Of a stretch of 64,000 bases of DNA, positions 44,901-54,904 are shown in pieces (the first letter of the stretch is position 1; each line of letters starts with the position of its first letter). This stretch comes from an uncultured Bacteroidales bacterium (GTDB lineage: Bacteria > Bacteroidota > Bacteroidia > Bacteroidales > UBA932): the NCBI GenBank assembly GCA_944325505.1, contig CALVAJ010000002.1, forward strand, positions 78,408 to 142,407, given 5' to 3'. The notes beneath the pieces are model-generated. The model had not been told where the DNA came from. It worked only from the letters and a program-made list of their open reading frames with translations, and made no database searches. Both the position numbers and the translations under genes were made by a program.

Positions 44901-46721
44901 ATGAAAATGTCTTTATCCCTGAGCCTCATCACGGCCCTGCTCATGCCTGTCTCCCTCCCGGGACAGACCACCGACACTCTGCAAGGAGAATGGAAAACCC
45001 AGTGCGGAACCCCTACTGGACAGGACAGATTCCCGATAGAAAGCTACCGGGAACTGCCTCAGACAGTCAGACCGTCCGAAGCGGAATGGCAGAAAGTAAA
45101 AGGCACCTGCCTGTCATGGGGACAGACGGACAGCAGGTACGGGAAAACATCCGTTCCTGTGCAGGAGATCTGCAGACTGCAGGGAATCAGCGGATGGAGA
45201 GGAGAAAAGGTAGCGGCCCAGGCCGTAGTATGGACGAAAGAAGGAGCGGATGCCCTGCGCTATGAAATATCCGACTTCAAAGGCCCGCGCGGACATGTCA
45301 TTCCGGCTGAGGCTTTCGAATCGGGATTCGTCCGCTATGTGATGACAGACGAACTCAACAAGGGAGGCAAGGGCGGCTGCGGACACCGTCCGGACCACAC
45401 TGTATTCGACTCCACGATGGTAGCCGACTGCATCGACCCGTATCTGAAAGAGACTTCACTGGAAAAAATGAATACCCAGGCGATATGGCTATCCTGCAGG
45501 ATACCCCGGGAAATCATGCCCGGCACGTACAAAGGGAAGCTGACCGTCATGGACGGGGAACGCACCATCGGCTCGCTCCAGATGAATATAAGGGCTGATG
45601 AGCATGTCCTTCCGGAGCCGTCGCAGTGGCATTTCCACCTGGACCTGTGGCAGAATCCGTTCGCAGTAGCCAGATACTATCAGGTCCCGGTATGGAGCAG
45701 GGAGCACCTTGACGCCATGCGGCCGCTTATGGAGCGCCTTGCAGAGGCCGGACAGAAGGTCATTACCGCAAGCATAATGCACAAGCCGTGGAACGGGCAG
45801 ACCCACGACCGGTTCGAGTCTATGGTGACATGGATCAGAACGGTGGACGGGAGCTGGGACTTCCGGTTCGATGTATTCGACAGATGGGTGGAATTCATGA
45901 TGAGCTGCGGGATAGACAAGGAAATAAACTGCTACTCGATGGTGCCGTGGGCACTTACATTCCAATACTATGATCAGGCTACGGACAGTATGAAATCCAT
46001 AGAGACGGCACCCGGAGAGCCTGAATATGAGGAAATGTGGACAAGCATGCTCAAAGCATTCTCAAGGCATCTCAAGGAAAAGGGATGGTTCGACATCTGC
46101 ACCATCGCCATGGACGAAAGGCCGATGGAAGTGATGCAGAAAACCATAGCGGTCATACGCAAAGCGGATCCCGACTTCAAAATATCCCTCGCCGGCGGCT
46201 ACCATCCTGAAATCGAAGACCAGCTGTACGACTACTGCATCACCATCAACGAGAATTTCCCTGAAGAGGTCCTCGAAAGGAGGAAAGAAGAAGGCAAGAT
46301 AAGCACTCTGTACACATGCTGTTCCGAAAGCTACCCGAACACTTTCACCTTCTCCCCACTGGCGGAAGCCACCTGGATCGGACTGTACATGGCTGCGAAA
46401 AACGTTGACGGCTATCTGCGCTGGGCATACAACAGCTGGCCGCTTGAGCCGCTTCTCGACTCACGGTTCCACACATGGGCAGCAGGAGACACCTACCTGG
46501 TCTATCCGGGCAACAGGACGTCAATGCGGTTTGAAAAGCTCATAGAAGGCATCCAGGCCTACGAGAAAATACGGATTCTCCTTGAAGAATACGCTGAATC
46601 CGGAGAAACCGGGAAGGCTGCCGGACTGAAAGAGGCACTCTCATCCCTCAGGATTTCCGAACTGCCTGATGTTCCTGCAAATATGCAGGCAGAAAAAGTA
46701 ATGACACTTATAAAACAATAA
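44901..46721 (+). CDS. GH123/DUF4091-type glycoside hydrolase
   Basis: A 606-residue secreted enzyme with a short signal (cleavage near SLPGQ). An N-terminal beta-sandwich (about 30-230) is followed by a TIM-barrel region matching DUF4091, now the GH123 catalytic domain. The adjacent acid pair expected of GH123 (Asp-Glu, substrate-assisted beta-N-acetylgalactosaminidase) is seen as AMDERP, Asp405-Glu406. YLRWAYNSWPLEPLLDSRFH and GDTYLVYPG near the end are typical. The likely substrate is terminal GalNAc on host or microbial glycans; activity is inferred from family. A terminator follows. Confidence 0.85.
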   Translation: MKMSLSLSLITALLMPVSLPGQTTDTLQGEWKTQCGTPTGQDRFPIESYRELPQTVRPSEAEWQKVKGTCLSWGQTDSRYGKTSVPVQEICRLQGISGWRGEKVAAQAVVWTKEGADALRYEISDFKGPRGHVIPAEAFESGFVRYVMTDELNKGGKGGCGHRPDHTVFDSTMVADCIDPYLKETSLEKMNTQAIWLSCRIPREIMPGTYKGKLTVMDGERTIGSLQMNIRADEHVLPEPSQWHFHLDLWQNPFAVARYYQVPVWSREHLDAMRPLMERLAEAGQKVITASIMHKPWNGQTHDRFESMVTWIRTVDGSWDFRFDVFDRWVEFMMSCGIDKEINCYSMVPWALTFQYYDQATDSMKSIETAPGEPEYEEMWTSMLKAFSRHLKEKGWFDICTIAMDERPMEVMQKTIAVIRKADPDFKISLAGGYHPEIEDQLYDYCITINENFPEEVLERRKEEGKISTLYTCCSESYPNTFTFSPLAEATWIGLYMAAKNVDGYLRWAYNSWPLEPLLDSRFHTWAAGDTYLVYPGNRTSMRFEKLIEGIQAYEKIRILLEEYAESGETGKAAGLKEALSSLRISELPDVPANMQAEKVMTLIKQ

Positions 46722-46743
46722 GTGAGTGTCAAAATCCGGAAAA

Positions 46744-46800
46744 CGACTCAAAAGGCGGAATTTCAAGCGTAACGAGAAAGGCCCCTTTTGAGTCGCTTTT
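46744..46800 (+). terminator. Terminator after the GH123-type gene
   Basis: A 12-bp perfect stem (46744-46755 with 46784-46795, CGACTCAAAAGG) around a 28-nt loop, followed by CTTTTT on the plus strand. The run reaches the stop codon of the convergent lipoprotein gene. Confidence 0.75.
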
Positions 46801-47888
46801 TATCTGTATGTAATGGCCCTGTAGATATGATACTCCCCGTCCGCACCGGACCGGATGCATTCAGTCCAGTTGCCGTATTCGTCGAACGCCTTGTACTCTA
46901 TCTTCATGTCGGAGCCGAAGCCCTCGTACCCCGGAGTATAGGCCGACTCCAGAAGACGGCCGGCAGAGTCATAGGTATAGAAAAGTTCTGTCTGGAGGGC
47001 ATCCCCGGACCACGAGAGAGAAGAAGTCTTCTTCATCGGGAATTTCGGACTGTATCTGTCCTCTGTTCTGGATACGGTCCCGTCAGCGGATTTTTCTTCA
47101 GCAGTACATGAAAGAAGAATGCCTTTATCCTCATCCCAGGTGTAAGTCACTGCCCCCTCGGCAGTCTTTTCCCGGTTTTCTGAAGAACCTTCATAATAAA
47201 CGGCCGACTCGGTTACAGGGAGTCCGTTTCTGTAAGTGATTTCAGACTCACGGACAGATACCATTCCGTATGAGTTCTCCATGCTGTAAGTATACGCTCC
47301 GCCATCCCGGACTTCGAACAGGAAACTTACGGAAGCCTCCTGATCCGGCCCGTCTCCGGAAAATCCGGCCTTCACCGACACCACCCCGGGGACAAGGGAA
47401 ACTCCCGTACCAGTAATATCGAGAAGGGCATAGACTCCGCTCTCCCCGTATTCGAACGCATATTCGGCAACAGGGTCCGGCAGCATGTCGTATTCCCGGA
47501 CGGAAGATATCCTGCCCGAAGCATCGTAGCCGAATTCATATCTTGAAGTGGCGAAGAATCCGGCCTTGGTAGCCGGAGCGGACTTTGACGCCAGCCCAGC
47601 TTCTCCAGTAAGAAAAGACTCGGGAACCGTCATCCCGGTTGGGTCATACGACACGATGTCCCCGTTTTCATTGAAAACCGTATATGACATAGGGAAGCGC
47701 ATCCCTTCCTCTACCGTATACTCGATTACGGACTCCACATTCCCGGCAAGGCCGGCCATAGCCGAATGGGGCTGTTCCCAATATGCAAATACCGGGTCCT
47801 GCTGTGTGCTGTCCGTTCCGGCCCTGTCTTCGCAGGAGGCCGCTGCCGCAAGAAGCGGCAAGAAGAGGATGAAATGTCTTGTTTTCAT
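46800..47888 (-). CDS. Lipoprotein with YD/RHS-like repeats
   Basis: A 362-residue lipoprotein (ATG 47888; lipobox AASC). Not a family I can name. The body has several short repeats of the YD type: FGYDASGRISSVREYD, FYTYDSAGRLLES and FDEYGNWTECI, as in RHS/wall-associated proteins and many small Bacteroidales lipoproteins. It is far too short for a toxin-delivering RHS protein. It lies 129 bp downstream of the DUF1573 gene on the same strand. Confidence 0.65.
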   Translation of the reverse strand: MKTRHFILFLPLLAAAASCEDRAGTDSTQQDPVFAYWEQPHSAMAGLAGNVESVIEYTVEEGMRFPMSYTVFNENGDIVSYDPTGMTVPESFLTGEAGLASKSAPATKAGFFATSRYEFGYDASGRISSVREYDMLPDPVAEYAFEYGESGVYALLDITGTGVSLVPGVVSVKAGFSGDGPDQEASVSFLFEVRDGGAYTYSMENSYGMVSVRESEITYRNGLPVTESAVYYEGSSENREKTAEGAVTYTWDEDKGILLSCTAEEKSADGTVSRTEDRYSPKFPMKKTSSLSWSGDALQTELFYTYDSAGRLLESAYTPGYEGFGSDMKIEYKAFDEYGNWTECIRSGADGEYHIYRAITYR

Positions 47889-48017
47889 AATCAAAAATAT
47901 TTAAGTCCGTTTTCATTCAGGTTTTCCGGTACTGTTTTCTTCACTTTACCGGCTGCAAGGCCCCTCCGCGGCCAGGGTATCCTGTCCCGGGAAAAGGCAT
48001 CGCGCAGACGATGCGGG

Positions 48018-48749
48018 CTAATCCGCAGCGATGTCGGCAGTCACGGTGACAGTCATCTTCTCTTTCGACACCCCGTCATCGACAATGAGCACCACCGGGA
48101 ATTCCATATGCCCCGGGCCTCCGGCTTTACGGGCATCGAGGCTGAATACCAGGTCGGCCGTGCCTCCCGGGGGTATCGTCACCGGCTCTGTCCCGAAATC
48201 CATGAAACCCGGAAGCCTTCCGGCGCTCACCGAAAGGGGACGGCAGCCACCGTTGCCTGCGGCAATCCTCGAGACACGGCGCCGGGACTGGCCTACCTGC
48301 CCCATTTTTACCTTGTCCTGCATAAGGCGCAGGGCCCCGCACCTGTACCTGTAACGTATGAATCTGTCGGAAGACCTTTCCACATGGCCCGTTATCCTCA
48401 CCTCTTTCATCAGGCTCCTGTCCCCTGCCCTGTAATATACATAGACAGGCCTGTCGACCGGCCCCGGATGCCCCTCGGGGGCGAATGAGAGCGAGAACGA
48501 CGAGCATGCCCCCGGCAGGACAGGGGCGGCTGTCCATGAAGACCTGACACACCCGCATGTAGTCAGGAGCTGCAGTATTCTGAGGGTGTCCGGGCCTGAA
48601 TTCCTGAAACGGAAAACAGCCTCGGCAGGAGGGTCGTCCTCCGATATGGTGCCAATGTTCACCACCGAGGAATCCATGGACATGGGCTCCTGGGCGGACA
48701 GCGGGACAAGACACCCTACGCTGAGGAATATCGCAAGCAGAATCTTCAT
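48018..48749 (-). CDS. DUF1573 domain protein
   Basis: A 243-residue exported protein (signal MKILLAIFLSVGCLVPLSAQ). The first domain shows the DUF1573 pattern: AVFRFRNSGPDTLRILQLLT, TTCGCVRSSW and PGACSSFSLSFAPEG. A second beta-sandwich repeat with a further FSLDARKAGG element fills the C-terminal half. These Ig-like domains are common in Bacteroidota secreted proteins; role unknown. It is 78 bp downstream of the LRR lipoprotein operon. Confidence 0.82.
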   Translation of the reverse strand: MKILLAIFLSVGCLVPLSAQEPMSMDSSVVNIGTISEDDPPAEAVFRFRNSGPDTLRILQLLTTCGCVRSSWTAAPVLPGACSSFSLSFAPEGHPGPVDRPVYVYYRAGDRSLMKEVRITGHVERSSDRFIRYRYRCGALRLMQDKVKMGQVGQSRRRVSRIAAGNGGCRPLSVSAGRLPGFMDFGTEPVTIPPGGTADLVFSLDARKAGGPGHMEFPVVLIVDDGVSKEKMTVTVTADIAAD

Positions 48750-48780
48750 CTGTCCATGTCAGAAATCAGTATACGGAACA

Positions 48781-48816
48781 GCCGGCCCGGAGCCACAGTA
48801 CAGCTTCCCGGCCGGC
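48781..48816 (-). terminator. GC-rich hairpin after the LRR operon
   Basis: GCCGGCC / GGCCGGC arms (48781-48787 and 48810-48816) with further pairing inside after one mismatch. It lies 12 bp after the LRR gene stop on the minus strand. No U-tract follows, so it may attenuate rather than end transcription into the DUF1573 gene. Confidence 0.4.
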
Positions 48817-48827
48817 ATCGGCAATAT

Positions 48828-50612
48828 CTAGAATGTGACTCCAGGAGACCCGCGCCTTGAAACGCCCACCCTTCCTACATATGTGAACGCATCATCGACA
48901 TCGGCTTTCGTTGCCGCTCCGTCCACATCCGGGGACAGGCTTTCAGGATCAAGTGTCTCAGGAAGGTCCACAGGATTCCACGCAGCTGGCACAGTCCATG
49001 TCAGGGCCGGGCAGTCATCCAGGTAAAGGGCGGCAAAATCAGCGACTTTCCCGTTGTCCATATAAAGGGTGAAATCCCCGGCGTCCGGCAGCGAAACGAG
49101 GGAGGTGTTCCCGGAAAGGGAAAGCCGCCTCATCTTCCTGTTGGAGGACGCGAAATCTATGGAAGGGATAGAAGTGAAGCTGTTTTCATTCATCTCGAGC
49201 ACACGCAGCTCCTGGCAGCCAGACACATCCGGCATCTCGGAAAGGGAGCAGCGGGAGAGCTCAAGCATCTGAAGTGTGGATGAAGATACGCTCTGCCTGC
49301 CGGAAATCGGGTTTCCGTTCATCGTCAGTGTCTCTATCCTGGAAAAGCCATCCAGAGGAATCACAGACGTGAAGTTGTTGTCGTCCAGGTAAAGGGATGT
49401 GATTCCCGGATGCAGCACATTCTCCGGAAGGGAGGAGAGCCCGCAGCCGGAAAGGTCCAGGCCGAAACTCTCTATCTGCACATCGGCCGCCGATGACGGG
49501 AACGACGAGAGCGCCGTGTCTCCTGCCAGCGACAGGAAATTCAGCGAAGAAGATCCGGCAAATATATCATCATTGATGGAAGCCAGACCGGCATTGTGGC
49601 TGAAATCCACATAAGCCAGCTCCGCAAGGCCGCCAAGGGATGCATTGATGGACGTTATGTCTGTATTCCGGATTACGAGGTTGTTGAGCTTCGAAAGCTG
49701 CGAGACACCGGCCGGGAACTCCTTCAGAGGGCTGTCCGTGACAATGAGCGAGAATATCTCATCTGCGCCGAACATATCCTCTGGCAGCTGCTCCACACCT
49801 GTGTTCTGGATCAGTACGGCATCCAGGTAGCGGAGCTTGTCCAGGCCGGAAGGCAGCTCCTTCAGGTTCGGAAGGTCCGTGATGGTCAGATGGTACAGGG
49901 TCTCTATCCTGTTTATGCAGTCCGGAATCCTGGTCATGGAGAGGAACGGTGTCTGTTCAGTCTCGACGGACCCGTCCTCATGAAGTATGGTATGCGTCCC
50001 GCAGAAAGTCAGTCCGACAAGTGCCGTAGGGTTGCCGTAGTCGTCATACTCGAACTCCACGAAGTCCCAGTCGGCAATATCCTCTTCAAAGTCCCAAGGC
50101 CACAAGGACTCGTCATCGCCCCATACTTCCTGGCAGAATCCGGAGAATATGTTCTTCAGGTAGTTAGTAGGGTAGTTGACAATCTTCACGGACACCGGGA
50201 TGGGGAAATGGGTTATCTCCCCTGCCGCAACGCTGAATGTATTCTCCTGGTCCACATCCACCTCGAACATGAATGAGGCGTCTGCGGCATAGGCCTTATA
50301 GTTCACGAACCTGTATTCGCCCGGAGAGAGCGGGCAGGGCTCAGTCTGGACGAACTCCGCGCTGCCGGAGACATTCATGGTCGGGAGCTCTATCCTCTCG
50401 CCGTCCCTGACAAGGGTGATCTTTACGGCGGCTATCTCATCTATGGCATCTATGTCCATTTCATAGACCTTGTGCATAGAGAATTCGAATACGACACCTT
50501 CATCTACCTCCGGTGCGCCTGCCTTCTCCTCCGTACAGCCGCCAAGCATTAAAGAGGCGGCTGCCAGGGAAGCAACAAAAGCCATTATCGTTTTTTTCAT
50601 CTTCAGCTTCAT
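48828..50612 (-). CDS. Leucine-rich-repeat lipoprotein with DUF4458-like N-terminus
   Basis: A 594-residue lipoprotein (lipobox LGGC; a second ATG at 50600). Residues about 25-170 are a beta-rich domain of the DUF4458 type (ITLVRDGERIELP, LSPGEYRFVNYKAYA). From about 215 onward at least eleven leucine-rich repeats can be followed, many of the LPSGLDKLRYLDAVLIQNTG type. The end is Pro/Asp-rich with GRVGVSRRGSPGVTF. It lies in a unit with two similar proteins and a SusC/SusD pair, so a surface-exposed binding role is likely. Confidence 0.82.
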   Translation of the reverse strand: MKLKMKKTIMAFVASLAAASLMLGGCTEEKAGAPEVDEGVVFEFSMHKVYEMDIDAIDEIAAVKITLVRDGERIELPTMNVSGSAEFVQTEPCPLSPGEYRFVNYKAYAADASFMFEVDVDQENTFSVAAGEITHFPIPVSVKIVNYPTNYLKNIFSGFCQEVWGDDESLWPWDFEEDIADWDFVEFEYDDYGNPTALVGLTFCGTHTILHEDGSVETEQTPFLSMTRIPDCINRIETLYHLTITDLPNLKELPSGLDKLRYLDAVLIQNTGVEQLPEDMFGADEIFSLIVTDSPLKEFPAGVSQLSKLNNLVIRNTDITSINASLGGLAELAYVDFSHNAGLASINDDIFAGSSSLNFLSLAGDTALSSFPSSAADVQIESFGLDLSGCGLSSLPENVLHPGITSLYLDDNNFTSVIPLDGFSRIETLTMNGNPISGRQSVSSSTLQMLELSRCSLSEMPDVSGCQELRVLEMNENSFTSIPSIDFASSNRKMRRLSLSGNTSLVSLPDAGDFTLYMDNGKVADFAALYLDDCPALTWTVPAAWNPVDLPETLDPESLSPDVDGAATKADVDDAFTYVGRVGVSRRGSPGVTF

Positions 50613-50618
50613 TGAATA

Positions 50619-52229
50619 TTAGAATATATCATTAGGGACATTGTCAAAGCCGGCAAGCTTACCGTCGGCATCCTTGCCCTCCTGGTTGAACACGGCCACA
50701 TAAGGGTCCCAGCGGGCCAGGTTCGGGTGGAGCAGGAGCCACTGAGGCAGCTCCCCTGTAAGCCTGTTCAGGTTGATAGAGAAGGTGGTGGTGTTAGGGA
50801 GCACCTTCGGCGTCCCCTCGAGCTCAGGCTTTCCGAGGGCGGAAGCCTCTTCGGCGGAATACCTCTCCCCGTAATCCTCCATATCAGGTATGGAGCCGTA
50901 GAAGTAGTTGTTCGAAAGCACGAGGGACCTGAGGTTCGACCATTCGAGCAGCCATTCAGGGAATTCGGTGTAAAGGCCGATAGTGTTGAGGTCCTCCGTG
51001 GTGTTGCTCAGGTCACGCAGGTCTACCCTGCGGTTGCTCTTGATCATCAGGTACTTCATGTTCGGGAAGTTCTCCTGGCGGAGGAATTCAGGCACTGCGG
51101 AAAGATTGTTCACCGAAATGTCCAGATATTCGAGGCCCTTCATGTTGACCATCTCCTCAGGCAGTGAAGCTATACCGTATGCTATCAGAGACAAGGACCT
51201 GAGGTTCTTAAGGTTCGTTATTTCCGTACCGAGGTCTATCGACTTCTGCTGGTTGTTGCCGTTGCTGATGAAGGCCAGGGAGTCGGCGGTCTTCAGGTAC
51301 TGCACCTCGTACGGGAGCGACCTCTCGGTGTTGAACAGGAAGAATTCAGCGCTCTTCAGCCTGCCTATATAGCTATCCGGCCATCTTTCCGGATGTTCCC
51401 TTATGTCATCTGCGGTATAGAGAGTTATGCCCTCCCAGGTATCCATTGGCCTGGACCTGTCGTATGATGAATACAGGCCGAGATCCCTGGCTATAGCGAT
51501 GACGGCCAGGGAATCACCCCTCCTGTCATCGGTTATTTTAGGCGCCGCAGCCTGCCTTACGGTAAACGCGGCATCAGCGACCCCGCTCATATCCTCGCCG
51601 GACTCCGACCCGTCAGGTGTAAGGACGATATCCGCCACGTTCTCCACCGGCTCCGTGTTCACCTCATAGTCGAAAACGAGCTTTACAGTGCGCGGCCTGT
51701 ACTTGGCGGACTCCTGCTCGTATGCCCTGCATGCCAGCCAGGAGGCGGCCTCCTCCGGAATAACTACATTGAAAGGGACGTTAGCCGTAACTTCGACCTC
51801 GAAGTGGTTCTCCCCGTAGGCGGCATAGTCCGGTATCTCCATGACCTCCCCGCCGTCCTCAAGATTGTAGGTGATCTCCTTTACAAAGCCGTCCTGCGTG
51901 ATGTTGAGCGTCTTTATCTTACCGTCCACCGTAAAGTCTATCTTGCCCGTACGCGCCTGGTCCAGGACAGTGGTGTCCACTTTTACGCTGCACACGGCAG
52001 AGCCCTTCCCCGTGGCAGGGGAGACCAGTATCCATTCGTTCCCGGTCACTGCAGACCAGGAATCATCCGGGTCCCCTGTAATGGAGATGCGGCGTATGCC
52101 GCCTTCCGGACCGATGGTGAAATCCGAAATGTCCATCGTAAAATCTATCTTTCCCTGTTCGCGGTCCACACATGAAGACATCGCCGCTGCGGCAACGGCA
52201 GCACACATGATATACAATATACGTTTCAT
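50619..52229 (-). CDS. BACON-LRR lipoprotein
   Basis: A 536-residue lipoprotein with start at 52229 (MKRILYIMCAAVAAAAMSSC, lipobox MSSC), preceded by a GGAAAG ribosome site; a start 15 bp upstream is possible. Residues about 20-110 form a BACON domain (ISDFTIGPEGGIRRISI, WSAVTGNEWILVSPATGKGS), an Ig-like module of Bacteroidota surface proteins. A second domain follows, then about six leucine-rich repeats from about 290 to 500 (LKNLRSLSLIAYGIASLPEE). It is 6 bp from the flanking gene on each side, in the same operon. Confidence 0.82.
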   Translation of the reverse strand: MKRILYIMCAAVAAAAMSSCVDREQGKIDFTMDISDFTIGPEGGIRRISITGDPDDSWSAVTGNEWILVSPATGKGSAVCSVKVDTTVLDQARTGKIDFTVDGKIKTLNITQDGFVKEITYNLEDGGEVMEIPDYAAYGENHFEVEVTANVPFNVVIPEEAASWLACRAYEQESAKYRPRTVKLVFDYEVNTEPVENVADIVLTPDGSESGEDMSGVADAAFTVRQAAAPKITDDRRGDSLAVIAIARDLGLYSSYDRSRPMDTWEGITLYTADDIREHPERWPDSYIGRLKSAEFFLFNTERSLPYEVQYLKTADSLAFISNGNNQQKSIDLGTEITNLKNLRSLSLIAYGIASLPEEMVNMKGLEYLDISVNNLSAVPEFLRQENFPNMKYLMIKSNRRVDLRDLSNTTEDLNTIGLYTEFPEWLLEWSNLRSLVLSNNYFYGSIPDMEDYGERYSAEEASALGKPELEGTPKVLPNTTTFSINLNRLTGELPQWLLLHPNLARWDPYVAVFNQEGKDADGKLAGFDNVPNDIF

Positions 52230-52249
52230 ATCATCTTTCCTCATAATTC

Positions 52250-54886
52250 TTAGTCTTCTGTTATCCCCAGCGCGTCACATCCGGTGATGCCGGTCTGGTC
52301 GGTGTCGTATGTGAAAATATAGGTCCCGCCGGTTATTTCCGCACACACATCAGCAGGAATCTCCATTATGATATTAGGGTTCCCGCTCACGTCCAGGGAG
52401 TAGAGCTCGGACGGGAAGTCCGGTACTTCCCTGATGTCGTTACCGTTGACTTTCAGATTCTTAAGCCACGTGTATGTCTCTATGCCAGTAGGCCACGACT
52501 TGAAGCATTTATTGCCTTCGGCGTCCATCTGCTCCCCGAACCAGAATGTATACAGGCTGTATCCGCTGAAAAGCCTGGTAGGGAATGAGGTGAAGCGGTT
52601 CTTGCTCATGTCCACCTGATGCAGGTACGGGGCATCTTCGGCAAGGCTGAACTCCGGATCGATTTCGGAAATCCAGTTCATGGATATATCGAGCGCCTGT
52701 ACCTGTTTCAGTCCCTCGAACGCCTCTTTTGGGAAGTCGTCTATCTGGTTGTAAGAGAGGTTGAGCATCCCCAGTATGGAGCCGGTCCGTGCAAGGTCGC
52801 GCGGGAATTTTTTGAAACAGTTGTTGCTCAGATCGAGACTGCTTACGTTAAGCCCCTTGAAATCATCCGGGAAGGATTCTATCTTGTTGGCAGAGAGAAG
52901 TATTTCGTCTGGCATGAAATCCTCTGTGGCCGGATCCGGGAAGAAGCCCGGGAACTCGGTCAGCCTGTTGTTCGTGCATGAGAACGTGGCCAGGTCCCTC
53001 ACTCCGGTAAAATCGTCCGGGATTGAAGTCAGGTAGTTGTAGTCGAGGTATACCTCTATCAGCCTGACCTTGTCGGTGAACCCCTTGTTCATCACCTCGA
53101 TGCCGTTGTTCGAGAAGTCAATGAGCCCGAGAGCGGCCATCTGGTCGAGATTCTTCTCAGGGAAACGTCTCATGCGGTTGCTCAGTCCGTACACAATCTG
53201 GAGCTTCTCCTTCGATTTTCCTCCGAATATAGCTTCCCAGCCCGCAGTGACATCCTCCGGCTCCCACTGGCTGTTGGCCGAAAGGTCAAGCATGATAAGG
53301 TTCGGAAGTTCCGCGACTATCACAGGGAACTTCTCCATGGCAGGGCAATTGTATATCTGCAGGTCGGTCAGGGACTGCAGCTTGGCGAACCCTTCAGGGA
53401 GCTCCCTTATCTCGGAGTTGCCTATATAAAGCTGCTCCAGCTTGGTCAGGTTGCCGATAGACTCCGGCAGTGACTGTATATGGTTTGCAAGGTATCCGTG
53501 AGGGAAGGTGGCGAAGGTCGCCGGCTTCTCTGCAGAAGAATATCCTGTGAACACGCTGAACTCGGTCCGGTTCTCAGGGTGCCTTGCCTTCAGGAGCTTC
53601 CTGGCATAGTCGAGCCTTGCTTCCGAGACATTGCTCTCCACCCAGTAGTTCCACGGGTCGAACTGGCGTCTCATCCGTGCGGACTCCTCGTCCTCGTCCC
53701 ACTTGGGGATGAAATCACCGACAGGATACTCCGGCACCATGCCCTCGTACTGCACGTCATTGTTCGAGCCGAGGTAAAGGGTGTTGAGCTCGGTCAGGTC
53801 CCCCAGAGCCTCGGACATGTCCCCATGAGGGTCGAAAGGCCCGATATTCAGGGAGCTTACACGGCCGTTTGAGAAAAGGCCTACTCCCGGCTGGTTTCCC
53901 CACAGGTCTATATCCTTGTCGAAATTCCAGTTGCAGTTGTCAGGATTGGTGCCCGTGCCGGCCCTCCAGCTCCAGTTCTCCCCGTCAAGGGACTTCCATA
54001 TCTTGTAAAGGGCGATATAGTCCTTTATATGGGCGGCGGTCCCGTTTATCACGACAGGGACCTCTGCTTCAGTGGTCTTGTTGTCCTCGACAGTGTAGAT
54101 GACGTCCTTGTCGTTGTCATAATATGTCAGGTAGTCGAGAGGGGCCGTATCATCGGATGCCCCGTAAAGGGCCACCCTGCTGAGATAATACTCCCCGGCC
54201 TCTATATGGAGGAGAGTGTCGCAGAGTATGTCCGAACTGCCCTCGAGGGCATCGCTCCTGAATGTACACGGGAGACCGGTGAATTCGTGCTCTACATTGG
54301 TCCTCATGTCCTTCACGACAATGTCAGCCTTGGCTACCGCACTCAGGGGATAGTCAATCCTGTCCTCATCCGACACAGGGCCAGATTTGGTGTCAACCAC
54401 GATTTCGCTCAGGTCCTTGACAATATCGAAACGTATCTTCCCGCGAGGGACTACGCTGATATACAGGTCCACGGTGGAAAGCCCGCCTGTTATCACATCG
54501 AACTCGGTCGTCTCGTCCGGCTCGCCGTAGAGGAGCTCGTCATCCAGATGGTTGTAAATGGTGTAGCTCACTACGGAATAATGCCCGGGATAGAGCTGTC
54601 CTATCTCGGTCCTCACCCCGAATTCGGCCGACTCCTCGTCATAATAGTCCACCTTGAGCGGCAGGTTGACATTCTGCCCCCCGTTGCTCAGGGTGACCAT
54701 CACCTTGTGCGCATCGTGCAGGTAGTCAAGCTCCCCGGTAGCCTTCGATGCAAGTTTGAGAAGACGGAACTGGACATTACCGGATCCCGTCTGTCCTTCT
54801 TCAAGATCTTCCACGCTGCATCCGGCGGCAAAAGCCGCCATGGATGCAAGCATGAAGATTCTGAACAGTCTAAATAGGATATTCAT
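52250..54886 (-). CDS. Large leucine-rich-repeat lipoprotein with DUF4458-like N-terminus
   Basis: An 878-residue lipoprotein (MNILFRLFRIFMLASMAAFA, lipobox AAGC). The N-terminal part to about 290 has repeated beta-rich modules (PLKVDYYDEESAEFGVRTEI, YPGHYSVVSYTIYNH). Residues about 440-860 carry some fifteen leucine-rich repeats (IGNLTKLEQLYIGNSEIREL; FKGLNVSSLDLSNNCFKKFP). The N-terminus resembles that of 48828-50612, so the two share ancestry. It is the longest LRR protein of the operon. The curved LRR solenoid probably binds a protein or glycan ligand outside the cell. Confidence 0.82.
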   Translation of the reverse strand: MNILFRLFRIFMLASMAAFAAGCSVEDLEEGQTGSGNVQFRLLKLASKATGELDYLHDAHKVMVTLSNGGQNVNLPLKVDYYDEESAEFGVRTEIGQLYPGHYSVVSYTIYNHLDDELLYGEPDETTEFDVITGGLSTVDLYISVVPRGKIRFDIVKDLSEIVVDTKSGPVSDEDRIDYPLSAVAKADIVVKDMRTNVEHEFTGLPCTFRSDALEGSSDILCDTLLHIEAGEYYLSRVALYGASDDTAPLDYLTYYDNDKDVIYTVEDNKTTEAEVPVVINGTAAHIKDYIALYKIWKSLDGENWSWRAGTGTNPDNCNWNFDKDIDLWGNQPGVGLFSNGRVSSLNIGPFDPHGDMSEALGDLTELNTLYLGSNNDVQYEGMVPEYPVGDFIPKWDEDEESARMRRQFDPWNYWVESNVSEARLDYARKLLKARHPENRTEFSVFTGYSSAEKPATFATFPHGYLANHIQSLPESIGNLTKLEQLYIGNSEIRELPEGFAKLQSLTDLQIYNCPAMEKFPVIVAELPNLIMLDLSANSQWEPEDVTAGWEAIFGGKSKEKLQIVYGLSNRMRRFPEKNLDQMAALGLIDFSNNGIEVMNKGFTDKVRLIEVYLDYNYLTSIPDDFTGVRDLATFSCTNNRLTEFPGFFPDPATEDFMPDEILLSANKIESFPDDFKGLNVSSLDLSNNCFKKFPRDLARTGSILGMLNLSYNQIDDFPKEAFEGLKQVQALDISMNWISEIDPEFSLAEDAPYLHQVDMSKNRFTSFPTRLFSGYSLYTFWFGEQMDAEGNKCFKSWPTGIETYTWLKNLKVNGNDIREVPDFPSELYSLDVSGNPNIIMEIPADVCAEITGGTYIFTYDTDQTGITGCDALGITED

Positions 54887-54904
54887 ATCTGTCTGTAAAA
54901 GTTT

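Noticed and set aside
47892-47899. TATTTTTG on the minus strand as a promoter of the YD-repeat lipoprotein gene
   Set aside because: It lies only 3 bp before the ATG, would give a leaderless or N-truncated transcript, and has no -33 partner.
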